Shown in pieces: positions 38,728 to 50,038 of a stretch of DNA of 64,000 bases. Each line of letters starts with the position of its first letter. The first letter of the stretch is position 1. Source of the stretch: Tritrichomonas musculus (taxonomy: Eukaryota > Parabasalia > Tritrichomonadida > Tritrichomonadidae); assembly GCA_039105265.1 (NCBI GenBank), contig JAPFFF010000007.1, forward strand, positions 3,472,001-3,536,000, given 5' to 3'. A program made the position numbers and the translations under genes. A model generated the notes under the pieces. It did no database searches. It had not been told where the DNA came from and was given only the letters and a program-made list of their open reading frames with translations.

Positions 38728-39360
38728 ATGACTTATAATGAAAAACAAAGAAAAATATACGAAAACAAATTACGAGAATCTATGTTAAAAGAAGATTGTA
38801 TACTTACTTCTAAATACGAAGGAAGTAAAAAACATGTACATTATACATATAAAAATTTAGATTATAGAGTAACTCCTACATTATGGAATTCTGGTGTAAG
38901 ACCACATTTTGCAAAATGTATTCGTTATACTCATGAACATATAGCACAATTATTTGAAAAAGAAGGTTGTAAATTATTAACTCAATATAAGAACCAAAAA
39001 TCAAGATTAACATATGAATATAACGGAAAAACATATAAAGTTATATATAATGATTGGAAATTTTATAACTGTAGACCTCATTTAGGACAAATTCATACAT
39101 ATTTTACAGAAGAATTAGATAAAAAAGAAATACAGAAAAATAAAAGAGAATTAAAGAAAGAACTAGCTAAAATTGAAATGCAGAAAAATATAAGAAAATT
39201 AAAGAAAGAATTAGAAGAAATAGAAGGATTAGATAATAAGAAAATAGAAGATATATTGAAAGAAATAGAAGAAGAATATTTGAAAAAAATAGAAGATATG
39301 TTTAAAGAGATAACAGAAGATACAGAAATAGTAAAGAAAGAAATAATAGAAGAAGAATAA
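38728..39360 (+). CDS. Repeat-module protein near the Polinton B terminus
   Basis: 210 residues. Two modules (KEDCILTSKYEGSKKHVHYTYKNLDYRVTPTLW and KEGCKLLTQYKNQKSRLTYEYNGKTYKVIYNDW) are close to modules 2 and 3 of the Polinton A protein. The C-terminal 80 residues are a Lys/Glu-rich coiled coil with internal repeats (IQKNKRELKKELAKIEMQKN) not present in A. A TCATA initiator-like motif is at 38710-38714. The family is not recognised. Confidence 0.75.
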   Translation: MTYNEKQRKIYENKLRESMLKEDCILTSKYEGSKKHVHYTYKNLDYRVTPTLWNSGVRPHFAKCIRYTHEHIAQLFEKEGCKLLTQYKNQKSRLTYEYNGKTYKVIYNDWKFYNCRPHLGQIHTYFTEELDKKEIQKNKRELKKELAKIEMQKNIRKLKKELEEIEGLDNKKIEDILKEIEEEYLKKIEDMFKEITEDTEIVKKEIIEEE

Positions 39361-39382
39361 AAAACTTAAACTTTATTTTTGT
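39358..39382 (+). promoter_or_regulatory. Conserved intergenic module of Polinton B
   Basis: TAAAAAACTTAAACTTTATT and TTTGT begins with the stop codon of the 210-residue gene. The same 50 bases (39349-39398) occur inverted at 59099-59148, after the gene nearest the other terminus. Confidence 0.75.
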
Positions 39383-39398
39383 ATTTATTATTTTTATT

Positions 39399-39898
39399 AA
39401 ATTTAAATAAAGCAAATTTGTTCTTTTATTCGTTTAATTATGATTATTCAAAATATAAAAAGCAAATTTGCTCTTTATTTTAATTCAATGATTATTGAAA
39501 ATATTATAAAGCAATTTTACTCTTTAAAATAATTCAATGATTATTGAAAAACTGAGAAAATAATAAAGCAAATTTGCTATTTAAAGTATTGAAATAATAA
39601 AACAAACTCTAATTTCTATGATTTTCAATATCAATTCAATTCAAAAAATAAAGCAAATTTGCTCTTTAAATAATTGAATACTAAATAAAGTGGATAATTG
39701 TCACTTTTAAATTTTGACAATTATGTTTTTGTAGAATAATAGAGAAAGAAGAGAAAATAAATAAAATAGAGTATATAGAATAAAAGAAGAGTTATTAATT
39801 ATTATATTTTTATATTTAATTTTGAATTTTGAAATATTATAATTTTAAATTATTATATTTTTTAATTTTTAATCACACATAAATAACAAAAAGCAAAA
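39399..39898. repeat. Spaced palindrome array in the leader of the Polinton B polymerase gene
   Basis: Five copies of AGCAAATTTGC followed by TCTTT, or close variants, start at about 39411, 39461, 39510, 39567 and 39652. Each centres on the palindrome GCAAATTTGC. Between them TTCAATGATTATTGAA, itself an inverted repeat, occurs twice. In Polinton A the same spacer is only about 79 bases and has no such array. No open frame is present. A TCACA initiator-like motif is at 39873-39877. Confidence 0.7.
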
Positions 39899-42800
39899 AT
39901 GACTAAAATAATTACAACAGCATTTTTCAAAAATTGGGATAATAAAACATTAAATGATAATATTATTGAATTGAATTCATTTTTAGATGCTAATATTGCT
40001 ATAACTAATGATAATGAAAGAACAAAACAAAATTTATGTAATTATTTAAATAAAAATAAAGCTTTTGACATATTATTATTATATGATGATATTGATGAAA
40101 ATCTTAATACATTAAATGAAGATCATATATCAAGATTTATTAATTGCAAATTTATTAAAGAAGGAGAAGATAAAGATGATAATAACTTCTTTAAACAATT
40201 AAGTGAAAATAAAGATAAATATAAATATAATGATAAACATGATGAATATATACACAAATCAATAAGAAATAAGTTTAAACAAGAACAAATAATTAAGAAT
40301 AATATAGAAATCGCAAAGAAAGCTATAAATGAAGTATTAGATATAATTGATAAACCAGTAATAAATGAACCAGAAAATCAAGAACTATATGATTATTTAC
40401 AGAAAAACGGACATTCTTTTCAAAATAAGCATAATGATTTTCTTATTATCAATTACCCTAATAATTTCGATAAAGCTGTAGAAACATTACAAAATTATCA
40501 TTATCCTATTGAATTTATTAAAGAAAGATATGATAATAGAGAACCAATAATTACATATTATTTTAATGAAATATCTTCACTTAATAACATATATGAATCA
40601 TTATATAAAGTATACAAAGAAGAGATAAAACCTTTTAAAATACATTTTCAGTTAAGTGGAGTTTTTGAAACAAGTTCGTTTAATTTTGAAACATATGAAG
40701 AAACTTATGAATATGAAGCTAGAGAAATAAGATGGAAAAATTATAAAGCTTCTATTCCAATAATAATTAATAATGAACAAAGCTTAGAAAGTTGTAAAAT
40801 GTATATAGAAACAGTTTTAAACAGTTATGAAACTACATCATCTAACAATAAATTAACAATAGTACATTCAGTTTCATTTACAGTTTCAAGAATGAGAAAA
40901 GTAACTGGACATATTAAAGATCTACCCAAAATTTTCAAATCACAAAAGAATTATATAATAGCTGATGATGAAGATGATTGTTTATGCTGGTTTAGATTCT
41001 TAGCTTGTTGTTTATATTCAGAATTAACTAATACAAAGAAATATGATATTATACATAGAACTAAAGTTGCTAAAAAATTATTATTAGAAGAACATAACAT
41101 CAAATATACAACAAAAATACCTAAAGAAGGACAACTTATACTAAATAATTTTAAAGGTGTAACATTAGATGAAATGAAAGAATCAGCACAAAAACATAAA
41201 ATCAATATCAACATTTATGAATATTTTAGTGAAATTAATCAATATGATATTCAAGAACAATGGTTTTTCAATAAAGATTATCAAACATATTCAGCATTAT
41301 TATTTACAAAAGATCTTACAATTCATATTATGTTTATTAAAGATGCTGAAAAGTTAACACAAATTCATATATGTCCTAAATGTAATTCATATGTTCATTA
41401 TGGTAAACAAAACTTATATAGATTCGAAGATCATGTTAAACATTGTGATTCTAAGTTTAAGAAACATTTTGTACCTGTTAAAGAAGCTTTACCATACTGT
41501 CCTCATATTCTTAATAATTCTGTTTATGAATATTGTTTAGCTTATGATATAGAATGGAAACCTAATATTTATTATATAACTTATGATTTTGAAACTATGG
41601 AACAAATTATAAATAAAGAATCAAGTAAATCAACCACAATTAACTCTAGATTAATACCTATATCAGTTTCATCATGTGTTAAATCAGCAAAAGGATTATT
41701 AACAAAGAATTTTAGTTTAAGAGATAGTAATGAGTTTATTATAAATTGGATAAACTGGTTATTTGAACAATCATTAACAGTATATAAAGATAAACAACAG
41801 TATTCATGTGTACCTGAAAATATAGATTCTAATATAAATGTTATAACTGTATTCGGTTTTAATTCTTCACGTTTTGATAGTAACTTATTTAAACAATATC
41901 TTAATGCTGAACACTGGAAAATTGAATCAAATAGCATAATAGGAACATTATCATCATTAAAACAATTTATTCTAGTTTCATCAAAATATGATACTAAACT
42001 AAGTTTATTGATGCTCAATCTTTTGTAGCTGGTGGAACATTAAAACAGTTTGGTACTGATTTTGGTGGTTTAGATAATAGTAATAAAGGAGTATTTCCGT
42101 ATGAAGCTATTAACAGTGAAAACTATAATGAAGTTTTATCTAAATCTGAACCTTTTAACTATGATGATTTCTATAGCTATCTTAATCAAAAGAATCCTTT
42201 AACAAAAGAAGAGTATGAAGAATATGTTAAAGATAGTAAGAATTATAGAGATAGATGGTCTTATTTGTTAGCTTATAATGATAATGATGTTGAAATGATG
42301 ATTAAACCTTTAGATAACTTAATAAAGATGAATGCTGAATATAAAGTAGATCTGATTTCTAACTTATCATTATCAAAATGTTCAGCTTGTATTAAATATG
42401 CTCTAGCTTATAAAGATTTTGATGTAAATGCTAAATATGAAATAATTAATAAAGAAAATACATTTAAACCTTCTATAAAATGGTTTCGCTATAAATGTGA
42501 TAGTTATTATAAACAAGATCAAAAATATAATCAAACACATAAAGATAAACCTAGAAATCTTGATAAATGTATAAATGTTTCTGATTATGATGAATTTATG
42601 AAAATGTATGAGAATTCTTGTTGTTATTTATGTGATGAACATTTTACTAGTGAAAATAAGCCTACATTAGATAGAATTGATAATGATTTAGGACATGAAT
42701 TAAAGAACTGTAAACTATGTTGTATAGAATGTAATAAACTTCGTAAGAGAAATGATGAAAAAATAACAAGATTAAGAATTCAATTAAAGAAATATTGTAA

Positions 42801-44379
42801 ACTAAAACATCTTCCTACTTTAATAAATGATGAACAAGAATACTATAGTTTAAGAAATAATATAACAGGTGGTTTATCAAATGTTCAACATAGATATAAT
42901 ATTAAAGGAGAAACTCATATTAATAAATTCAGATATGATTCTGAAAATAATAAAGTAATAAGTGAAGATACTGAAAATATTATGACTCATGTTTTAGGAA
43001 TAGATTTTAATAGTTTATATCCTTCTTCATTTTCATCAACAAAACATGATTTTAATAAGTATCATGGTGGTATAATGTATATGCCGGGTTCATTTATTAA
43101 AAGAATTGAAGTTAAAGATAAACAATCAAAACAAAGAGCATTAGATATCATAACAAACAAAACAAGATTTCAACCTAATCCAAAATATTTATTCAAAGCT
43201 GAAGTTAAACTAGTATGTCCTAAAAATAAGATTAACTACTTTATTAATTTTCCACCTGTTTTCAGAAATATTATGATTAAAAATGAAGAAAATGTAATAG
43301 GTAGTTATATGTACAATTATCTTGAAAAACACAAACTAACATCATTAAATAAAGAAGAACGAAAACTAACTATGCTATTAGATACATATGGTCAGTATAT
43401 GACATTTTCTAACTATTATTTATGGTTTTTATTAGATCATGGACTTATTTTAGAAGATGTTAAATCTATTTCATTATATGAAGCTCATACAGGTTTTAAT
43501 GAATTTGTAACAACTTTTATGAAAAAGAGACAAGATATTATTTCAAAGAAAGAGAAAGGAAATGAAAAGTTTTATAAGATAAGTATGAATGGTTCATATG
43601 GATATGACGGAATAAATACAGAAAAGTTTTGTAAAGTAAAGATTTGCGATACTAACAAAGCTTATCAGTATATTATTTCTCAAACTTATATGAATGGTGC
43701 TCAGTTAAAAGATGATTTATTTATAATACAACAACAACCTAAATACTATCATTGTACAACTTGTTTACAAGAATCATTTTGGACTTTAGATAATGCTAAG
43801 TTTGTTTATCTTACATTCTATTACGATTTTATGAATAGATGTTTAGATACAAATAAGTTTCATTTAACTTCACTTGATACTGATTCATATTATTTTGCAG
43901 TTTCAGGAGATTCAACAAAAGATATAGATCAAGAATTCAAATACATAATTAAAGATTATGAATTCTATAACAAACATATTTACAAATTTATGCCTAATCC
44001 TAATATAAATAATGTTTATGATGAAAAGAAGATATTAGGATTATGTGTAGAAAAATATGGTGAAAATCAAATTGCATTATGTGCAAAATGCTATACGATC
44101 TTTAATAACAATAAACAAACAAAATCATTAAAATTAAAAGGAGTTTGTCTTAAAAAGAATAAGATAGAATATGAAGATTATAATGAAATATTAAAGAATC
44201 AAACAGTAAAAATAGGACAAAATATAAATCTTCAAATGAAAAATAATATAATGAGTAAAGTAACTATAAATAAGAACGCTTTAACTGCTTTTCATAATAA
44301 AATGATTGTATTAGAAAATCAATCTTGTGCTCCTTATATATTTGGTCTTTCTGCTAATGATTATTTAATAAATCAATAA
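39899..44379 (+). pseudogene. Protein-primed DNA polymerase B of Polinton B, broken copy
   Basis: It is homologous along its length to the Polinton A polymerase, with the same Cys-His N-terminal region, zinc finger, exonuclease motifs, internal HNH/zinc insert (YLCDEHF...LDRIDNDLGHEL), and polymerase motifs DFNSLYP, KISMNGSYGYDG and SLDTDSYY. The copy looks broken, with about one break. Coding DNA is strongly AT-rich, with A- or T-ending codons preferred much more than in A or C. It lacks the GC-rich segment seen before motif B in A. Confidence 0.85.
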
Positions 44380-44431
44380 ATCAATTTTAAAAAACTTTAT
44401 TTTTTATTTTTATTTTTAATTCAAATTGATA

Positions 44432-44740
44432 ATGTCTAATCAAGATATATTAAAAGAATTAAGTGAAATCAAAAACTTATTAAATGAATTATTGAAAGAG
44501 AAAGAAAAACCAAAAACACCAAAACAAAGAAATAACATTTTTAATAAAAGTAAGTATTTAAATGAAGAACAACAAAAACAAGTATTAGAATATATTGAAA
44601 ATGAAGAAACTAAAAATATTATTGCTAAACTACCAAAACATACTCAGATAAGTTATGTTAGAAAAGAATTAAAAGAGAAATATGATATTAATCTTTCTAT
44701 TTATATGACAGACAAATTAATTAATAAACTTAATATTTAA
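44432..44740 (+). CDS. Small helical, possibly DNA-binding Polinton protein (B copy)
   Basis: 102 residues from ATG 44432. It is homologous to 29685-29987 of Polinton A, including the C-terminal KLPKHTQISYVRKELKEKYDINLSIYMTDKLINK helix-turn-helix-like block. It overlaps the end of the convergent fibre gene by four bases and follows the polymerase gene. Confidence 0.75.
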   Translation: MSNQDILKELSEIKNLLNELLKEKEKPKTPKQRNNIFNKSKYLNEEQQKQVLEYIENEETKNIIAKLPKHTQISYVRKELKEKYDINLSIYMTDKLINKLNI

Positions 44741-47238
44741 GATTTAAAAACTGCTAACATATTTTTGTTTATAATTGATGTTACTATACCTACAGTTAAT
44801 CTTTTTATTTTTGATGTTATTGCTGTTTCACCTGATAAAATCTTAAGCTTATTATCATCATCAATAAATACTTCATCACCTATACTATAACATGAAGAAT
44901 CAGTAACACGAACAAGATAATCGCCTTGAGTTGCAAACTTGATTGAATTGTTTTCTTTATCTATATGTGTACAAATACCTATATATTCTTTCCATATTCC
45001 TTGTGTTTTAACTGAACATATACAATCAATAACATCATCTTCATTTGATTCTATCCATTTATCATCTTTTCGTTTATATACTTTTCCGGTTAAGTAAACA
45101 GGAGTTCCTATAATAAAATCATCAATATTATTTAAAGAATTCTCAATAGGACAATAATGAGTAATCGTATTTGATCCATTTGATGTAATTTTACCGTTAA
45201 CATTTAAATTAGAGTTAATTGTTGTATTTCTTCCTGATGTAGAAACTTCATAAGAAAATATGTTTGAATTATCAAATAATATTCTATAATAAGCTAAATT
45301 ACCTTGATTATAATATTGTATTTTTGCACATTTTGCTGAATTAAGGCCAAGAACTATATTTGATTCACATAAATTTGGATTTTCTTGATAAACAAGTAAT
45401 CCATTAGGTTCTTTACTTCCTATTTCTAATTTACTATAAAATAATACAATATTATTATAAAAAGTTGTATTTGTTGTATTCCAGTTTATAAGATTTTCAT
45501 TACCAACAACTCCTAAAGCTCCTGAATTATCGAAAAAGCTTAATGTTGCAGCTTCATTTTCAGTTGAACTTCTACCAAATATTAATGAATTTGCAGCATT
45601 TTCATCTAATATTGACAATGTACCTTTAATAGTTGAATCATCATTTTTAGAAACATATTTATTATTACATTCTGATTCACTTAAATATTTATCATTTTCT
45701 GTTTTACGTAAATCATTAACAAAAACACTAATATTATCTTCAAATGTAGTAGAAAATGTTTCAATAATATCTGTACTATCTGTTTTATTTCTACTTTGAT
45801 TTTTAGTGAATGTTATAAATTTAGAATCAGCAATTGATAAATCTGTAGAATTAATAAATATATTTCTATTAGGATCTGTCGGCCAAGAATAATAATAATG
45901 TAATTTTATACACCTTTTACTATCAAGACCTAATAATAAATCAATACACGAACCACTATTTTGTTTATTATTGAATATTTTAAATACTTTACAATAAAGA
46001 TTAAGTGATTGATCTGATCCATTATATTCTAAAAAATTATCATTTTTTAATGATAAATATATTCGATTATTTGTTGTATAATGTATTTGTCCATAATTTT
46101 TATTATCAACACCCAATTTTATTATAGGACCATAACTATTATTAGAAAAAACCGATAATACAGTATCATTTGTTGAATTTAATGTTAATGAACCATCTTC
46201 ATTTTTAGCTACATATTTATCATTATTTGATATCAATTCATTTAATAAACTTAATGATGGAACTATTGTAGTAGATTCTTTATTAGTTTCATAATGTTCT
46301 TTTGTTGTTGATATTGTTAATGAATCTTGTTTGGTTTTAATTTTATTTAGTAAGTTATAATACATTTTTAATGATGATTTTTCACTTAATACTTCATATT
46401 CTTTTTCATTATCAATATTATTTAAAGTTAGTGTTTCATAATCTTCAATATTAAATCTATAACTTCTTGTCAATTCATTTTTTAATACAGCATGAAATTC
46501 AATCATATATTCAATATATTTCCATATGAAATTTATAGCTAATTGAGATGATAAAACATTGTTGTCATTAGCAGCTTCTTGAATATTATTAAAGAATATT
46601 TCATTATCGTTATTATATATTGTTTCATCTTTAAGTATTTCAATACTATTGTTGTTGTTTGATATTAATTCAGTTATTAATGATAATGTTGGTATTATTG
46701 TAGTAGATTCTTTATTAGTTTCATAGTGTTCTTTTGTTGATGAAAATTCTAGTTTATCTTGTTTATCATATAATAATTTATCACGTAAATCATAATACAT
46801 ACTTATACATGATTTCATACTTAATACTTTTTCATCATATGTTTCATCAAAATATGTTAAATTTAACGATTTATATTCATCGTATTCAAATTCATTATCG
46901 TACTTTACTATATTGAAATTATTATTTTTATCATTAACTAACTGATTTAATAAACTTAATGTCGGTACTATTGTTGTTGAATCTTTGTTAGTTTCATAAT
47001 CTTCTTTTGTTGATGAAAATGTTAGTTTATCCTGTTTATCATTAATTTCTTCAACTTTTACATAATCAAATAAATCTGTAGTTAAAGCATAAGGTTTTAA
47101 CAATTCTTTTATTTTTTCTTCATTTAATGAATTTGATCCTAAATTCGCTTGACAACTATATTTCTTAATATATTCTATAATTAATTCATCAATTGTATTA
47201 ACTTTCTTAATACTGCCAGCTTGCTCTATTGTAAACAT
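44737..47238 (-). CDS. Fibre-like surface protein of Polinton B
   Basis: 833 residues. It shares the N-terminus (MFTIEQAGSIKKVNTIDELIIEYIKKYSCQ) and the C-terminal domain (DFIIGTPVYLTGKVYKRKDD ... GDYLVRVTDSSCY) with Polinton A. The shaft is different. A unit of the form DKL.FSSTKE.YETNK.STTI(V/I)PTLSLL occurs three times (about residues 72, 160 and 302), followed by strand-rich passages with many Asn and Ser. There is no BspA/DUF285-like region. Its length and repeats fit a trimeric-fibre type protein, by inference. Confidence 0.78.
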   Translation of the reverse strand: MFTIEQAGSIKKVNTIDELIIEYIKKYSCQANLGSNSLNEEKIKELLKPYALTTDLFDYVKVEEINDKQDKLTFSSTKEDYETNKDSTTIVPTLSLLNQLVNDKNNNFNIVKYDNEFEYDEYKSLNLTYFDETYDEKVLSMKSCISMYYDLRDKLLYDKQDKLEFSSTKEHYETNKESTTIIPTLSLITELISNNNNSIEILKDETIYNNDNEIFFNNIQEAANDNNVLSSQLAINFIWKYIEYMIEFHAVLKNELTRSYRFNIEDYETLTLNNIDNEKEYEVLSEKSSLKMYYNLLNKIKTKQDSLTISTTKEHYETNKESTTIVPSLSLLNELISNNDKYVAKNEDGSLTLNSTNDTVLSVFSNNSYGPIIKLGVDNKNYGQIHYTTNNRIYLSLKNDNFLEYNGSDQSLNLYCKVFKIFNNKQNSGSCIDLLLGLDSKRCIKLHYYYSWPTDPNRNIFINSTDLSIADSKFITFTKNQSRNKTDSTDIIETFSTTFEDNISVFVNDLRKTENDKYLSESECNNKYVSKNDDSTIKGTLSILDENAANSLIFGRSSTENEAATLSFFDNSGALGVVGNENLINWNTTNTTFYNNIVLFYSKLEIGSKEPNGLLVYQENPNLCESNIVLGLNSAKCAKIQYYNQGNLAYYRILFDNSNIFSYEVSTSGRNTTINSNLNVNGKITSNGSNTITHYCPIENSLNNIDDFIIGTPVYLTGKVYKRKDDKWIESNEDDVIDCICSVKTQGIWKEYIGICTHIDKENNSIKFATQGDYLVRVTDSSCYSIGDEVFIDDDNKLKILSGETAITSKIKRLTVGIVTSIINKNMLAVFKS

Positions 47239-47252
47239 TTATAACGTAATAA
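47239..47252. promoter_or_regulatory. 14-bp divergent gene junction (B)
   Basis: TTATAACGTAATAA separates the two divergent ATG codons. It has the same length and place as 26862-26875 in Polinton A. Confidence 0.6.
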
Positions 47253-50036
47253 ATGAGTATAACAAACAAACAAATAAATAAAGTAACAGATGATGAAGAT
47301 TATAGAAAAATGTTTAAATATTTAAGAGATGATTCGTATGTTGATAACAAAATTATTTTGAATATGCTGAAATGTTTAGAACATATCAATAAATATAAAC
47401 CTGAAGTTAATGAAAAACTTATTGATTTCAAAAATACATTTGTTAATACAAAACATAGTGGAAGTAATCAAAAAGCAAAATTAAACAGTATATTAAATGA
47501 AAAAGCAAAATATTTTAGTGATATAAATAGTTTATTAAAACCTCCTGTAAAATATGATCCAAATAATAAAAAAATAAGTATAAAGATTCCGTCTAATTTA
47601 TTAGAAAAAGCTAAAAGAATTAAAAGAACTAAAAATAAAGATGATGATGATAATGATAATGTCGCTACGAGCTCTCGCGATGTAGATAATGATGAAATAA
47701 ATGATTATAATTCTGTTGAAGATGAAGATTATAATTCTGTTGAAGATGAAGATAATGATGATAAAGTAAATATAGAGGAAGAGGAAGAAGAATTAGAACA
47801 ACAAGATCATTATTATAGAAATAGATATAATAAAGATTCAAAATTTCTTAAAGATAATAATATACTTTCTAAAGAGTATATTGATACTCTATTATGTTTT
47901 TATAGAATTGCTGATGATCCTAAAAAATATCCTTTATTCAATGAAGAAGATAGTAAAAATATTAAACTTACTGTAAAATTATTAACTGAAGAAATTGATT
48001 CATATATTAAGAAAAAAGGAATAAATGTTAACATGGAATTAAATAAAATACAAACAATAATAGCAACTAGTATTCAAGTATATGAAAATAAAAGAAGAAA
48101 AACAAATAAAAAAACAATACAAACTATTGCTGAAAATGATGAAATAGATGGAGAACAGTTAATGAAATTATATAGACAATCTTCTACAATTGATGCTAAT
48201 CAATTAAAAAAATTTGGTTTATTAAATGATGAGTTTTCAGCTGAAGACTTATATAATTATTATAATAAAGCTATTAACCCTAAAGATGAAACAGATATAA
48301 GAATAAGAAAATATGTACTAGAGTTACATAATGCTATACGAGAAACAAATATATTTGATGAAGAAACTGAACCTAAAAATAAAGAACAAATAAAAAAACT
48401 AATTCATTATTTAAAAGAGAATGGAGATAGAGAAATATTTTATAATATGAATAGTGATTTAGAAAATGAAACTTTATTTGATAATAAAATGAACGATAGT
48501 GATTCAGCACCAAAAGAAACAATAGGACATAGTATTAATGATGAAGATTTTGATTTTGGGTTTGATGATGAAAGTGAAGATGATATAATTGATAATCTTA
48601 ATAAATCTATAACAGCATATAAAGCTCCTCGTAAATCAAAAAAACCTGAAGAAAAAGAAGTAGAATTTGATCAACAAGTATCAAAATTATTTAAACCTTA
48701 TAATGTACTTAATAATGAGAATACTTATATGCCCGATAAAGATTATATTAAGGATCTTATGAAAAAAGAAGAAAGTTCTGTAATAAGAGGAAAAAGATCT
48801 GATAGAGATATTGATGATTTACCAGATAAATTAAAAACATTTAAAGTAGAAAATCTTGCAAATGAAACAGAAGGAAATATTTCTTTCTATAACAATCATT
48901 TACTAGATATCATTATTAACGGTAATTATAGAATTAAATATATTCCTAATGCTGCTGCTAGAGATACTGCGCAAGAATATGCACATAATCATGTTGATGA
49001 AAATGGAGTTCCTAGATATAGATTATTACCGCCAAATGCAAAAGATCCTATTGGAAAACCTATCACTGATTTAAATGGAGATCGTGTTGAAGATGTTGTT
49101 TTAGTTGATAAACGTGGAATTCCTAGAATAATTAATGGATATAAACTTGTTCGAGCTAGTCCTTATAAAAAAGTTTGGCTTTCAACTGTAAGTAAAGCTG
49201 AAAGAAAAGAAAAACCTTTTAACACCTGGTTAGCAGAACAATTTAATAAAGATATAAATGATGTAAACTGGAGAAAAGGAGAATATAATATTGACGCAAA
49301 TAAAAATATGAAAGAATATAGAAAACATTATTCAAGTTTAGGTTTAGGAAAACCTAGAATCAGTAAAAGATTATCTCCTCAAAGTTACTGGTCATCTGTC
49401 TTCTCTTATATATGGAAATTTTTCTGGATTATAGAATATCCTCAATACAAAATAGTTACTAAACTCTTGAACTATTTATCAATTTCAAATGCTATGTATG
49501 TTATTCTTATTGATATAGGTGCTAAAAGAGATCTAGAAAAAAGTTCAAAATATAAAGGAAAAATCTTAAATTATCCAGCCTGGTTAAACTATAAACGTGA
49601 ACATAAAGCTGATTATAATGAAAGAGTAGGACCAAAAATAGTAAAGTTAAGAGAAGCTTATATTGATGATATTGTTGATACAAAAACAGGAGAAATTTTA
49701 GTAGAACAACTTGAAAAGAATAATCTTCAGCATAAAGGATTTGCTAATATTTTAAGTCGATTATTCTTATTAATTTTTAAACAAATCTTTTGTCTTGAAA
49801 ATCCTAATGATGAAAGTATACAAGAACTTATTCAAAATCAGATAATAAATTCAACACCAGAAGATATTAAATACAATAAAAATTTTTATAAAAAACAAGT
49901 AACAAAAATTATTAATAAGTTATATGGTGATAATAGTAAATATTTAGAATATAAGAATAAGTATGATGAACAAAAAATAGAACGTAAAGCTCAAGCATTT
50001 AAATATGATATTAATAAGATAGAAGATGAATATTAA
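47253..50036 (+). CDS. Large conserved Polinton protein (927 residues), probable structural protein
   Basis: Homologue of 24264-26861 in Polinton A. The N-terminal half has acidic repeats (YNSVEDEDYNSVEDED) and helices. The C-terminal half keeps the IKYIPNAAARD, RYRLLPPNAKDP, DLNGDRVEDVVLVDKRGIPRIINGYK and GLGKPRISKRLSP.SYW blocks. The acidic part contains a GC-rich in-frame insert (47661-47685, reading VATSSRDV) that recurs in the neighbouring gene. The family is not recognised. Confidence 0.78.
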   Translation: MSITNKQINKVTDDEDYRKMFKYLRDDSYVDNKIILNMLKCLEHINKYKPEVNEKLIDFKNTFVNTKHSGSNQKAKLNSILNEKAKYFSDINSLLKPPVKYDPNNKKISIKIPSNLLEKAKRIKRTKNKDDDDNDNVATSSRDVDNDEINDYNSVEDEDYNSVEDEDNDDKVNIEEEEEELEQQDHYYRNRYNKDSKFLKDNNILSKEYIDTLLCFYRIADDPKKYPLFNEEDSKNIKLTVKLLTEEIDSYIKKKGINVNMELNKIQTIIATSIQVYENKRRKTNKKTIQTIAENDEIDGEQLMKLYRQSSTIDANQLKKFGLLNDEFSAEDLYNYYNKAINPKDETDIRIRKYVLELHNAIRETNIFDEETEPKNKEQIKKLIHYLKENGDREIFYNMNSDLENETLFDNKMNDSDSAPKETIGHSINDEDFDFGFDDESEDDIIDNLNKSITAYKAPRKSKKPEEKEVEFDQQVSKLFKPYNVLNNENTYMPDKDYIKDLMKKEESSVIRGKRSDRDIDDLPDKLKTFKVENLANETEGNISFYNNHLLDIIINGNYRIKYIPNAAARDTAQEYAHNHVDENGVPRYRLLPPNAKDPIGKPITDLNGDRVEDVVLVDKRGIPRIINGYKLVRASPYKKVWLSTVSKAERKEKPFNTWLAEQFNKDINDVNWRKGEYNIDANKNMKEYRKHYSSLGLGKPRISKRLSPQSYWSSVFSYIWKFFWIIEYPQYKIVTKLLNYLSISNAMYVILIDIGAKRDLEKSSKYKGKILNYPAWLNYKREHKADYNERVGPKIVKLREAYIDDIVDTKTGEILVEQLEKNNLQHKGFANILSRLFLLIFKQIFCLENPNDESIQELIQNQIINSTPEDIKYNKNFYKKQVTKIINKLYGDNSKYLEYKNKYDEQKIERKAQAFKYDINKIEDEY
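47661..47685 (+). repeat. GC-rich 25-bp insert, exact inverted copy at 50636-50660
   Basis: It begins GTCGCTACGAGCTCTCGCGA inside an otherwise AT-rich gene. The reverse complement occurs exactly at 50636-50660 in the neighbouring gene, and diverged relatives lie at 50405-50426 and 50188-50210. In each translated case it reads in frame as (V/I)(A/T)(T/A)(S/N)SR(D/E)(V/A). A related TCGCTGCGAGCTCTCCGAAG is at 24111-24130 in Polinton A. Confidence 0.75.
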
Positions 50037-50038
50037 AC

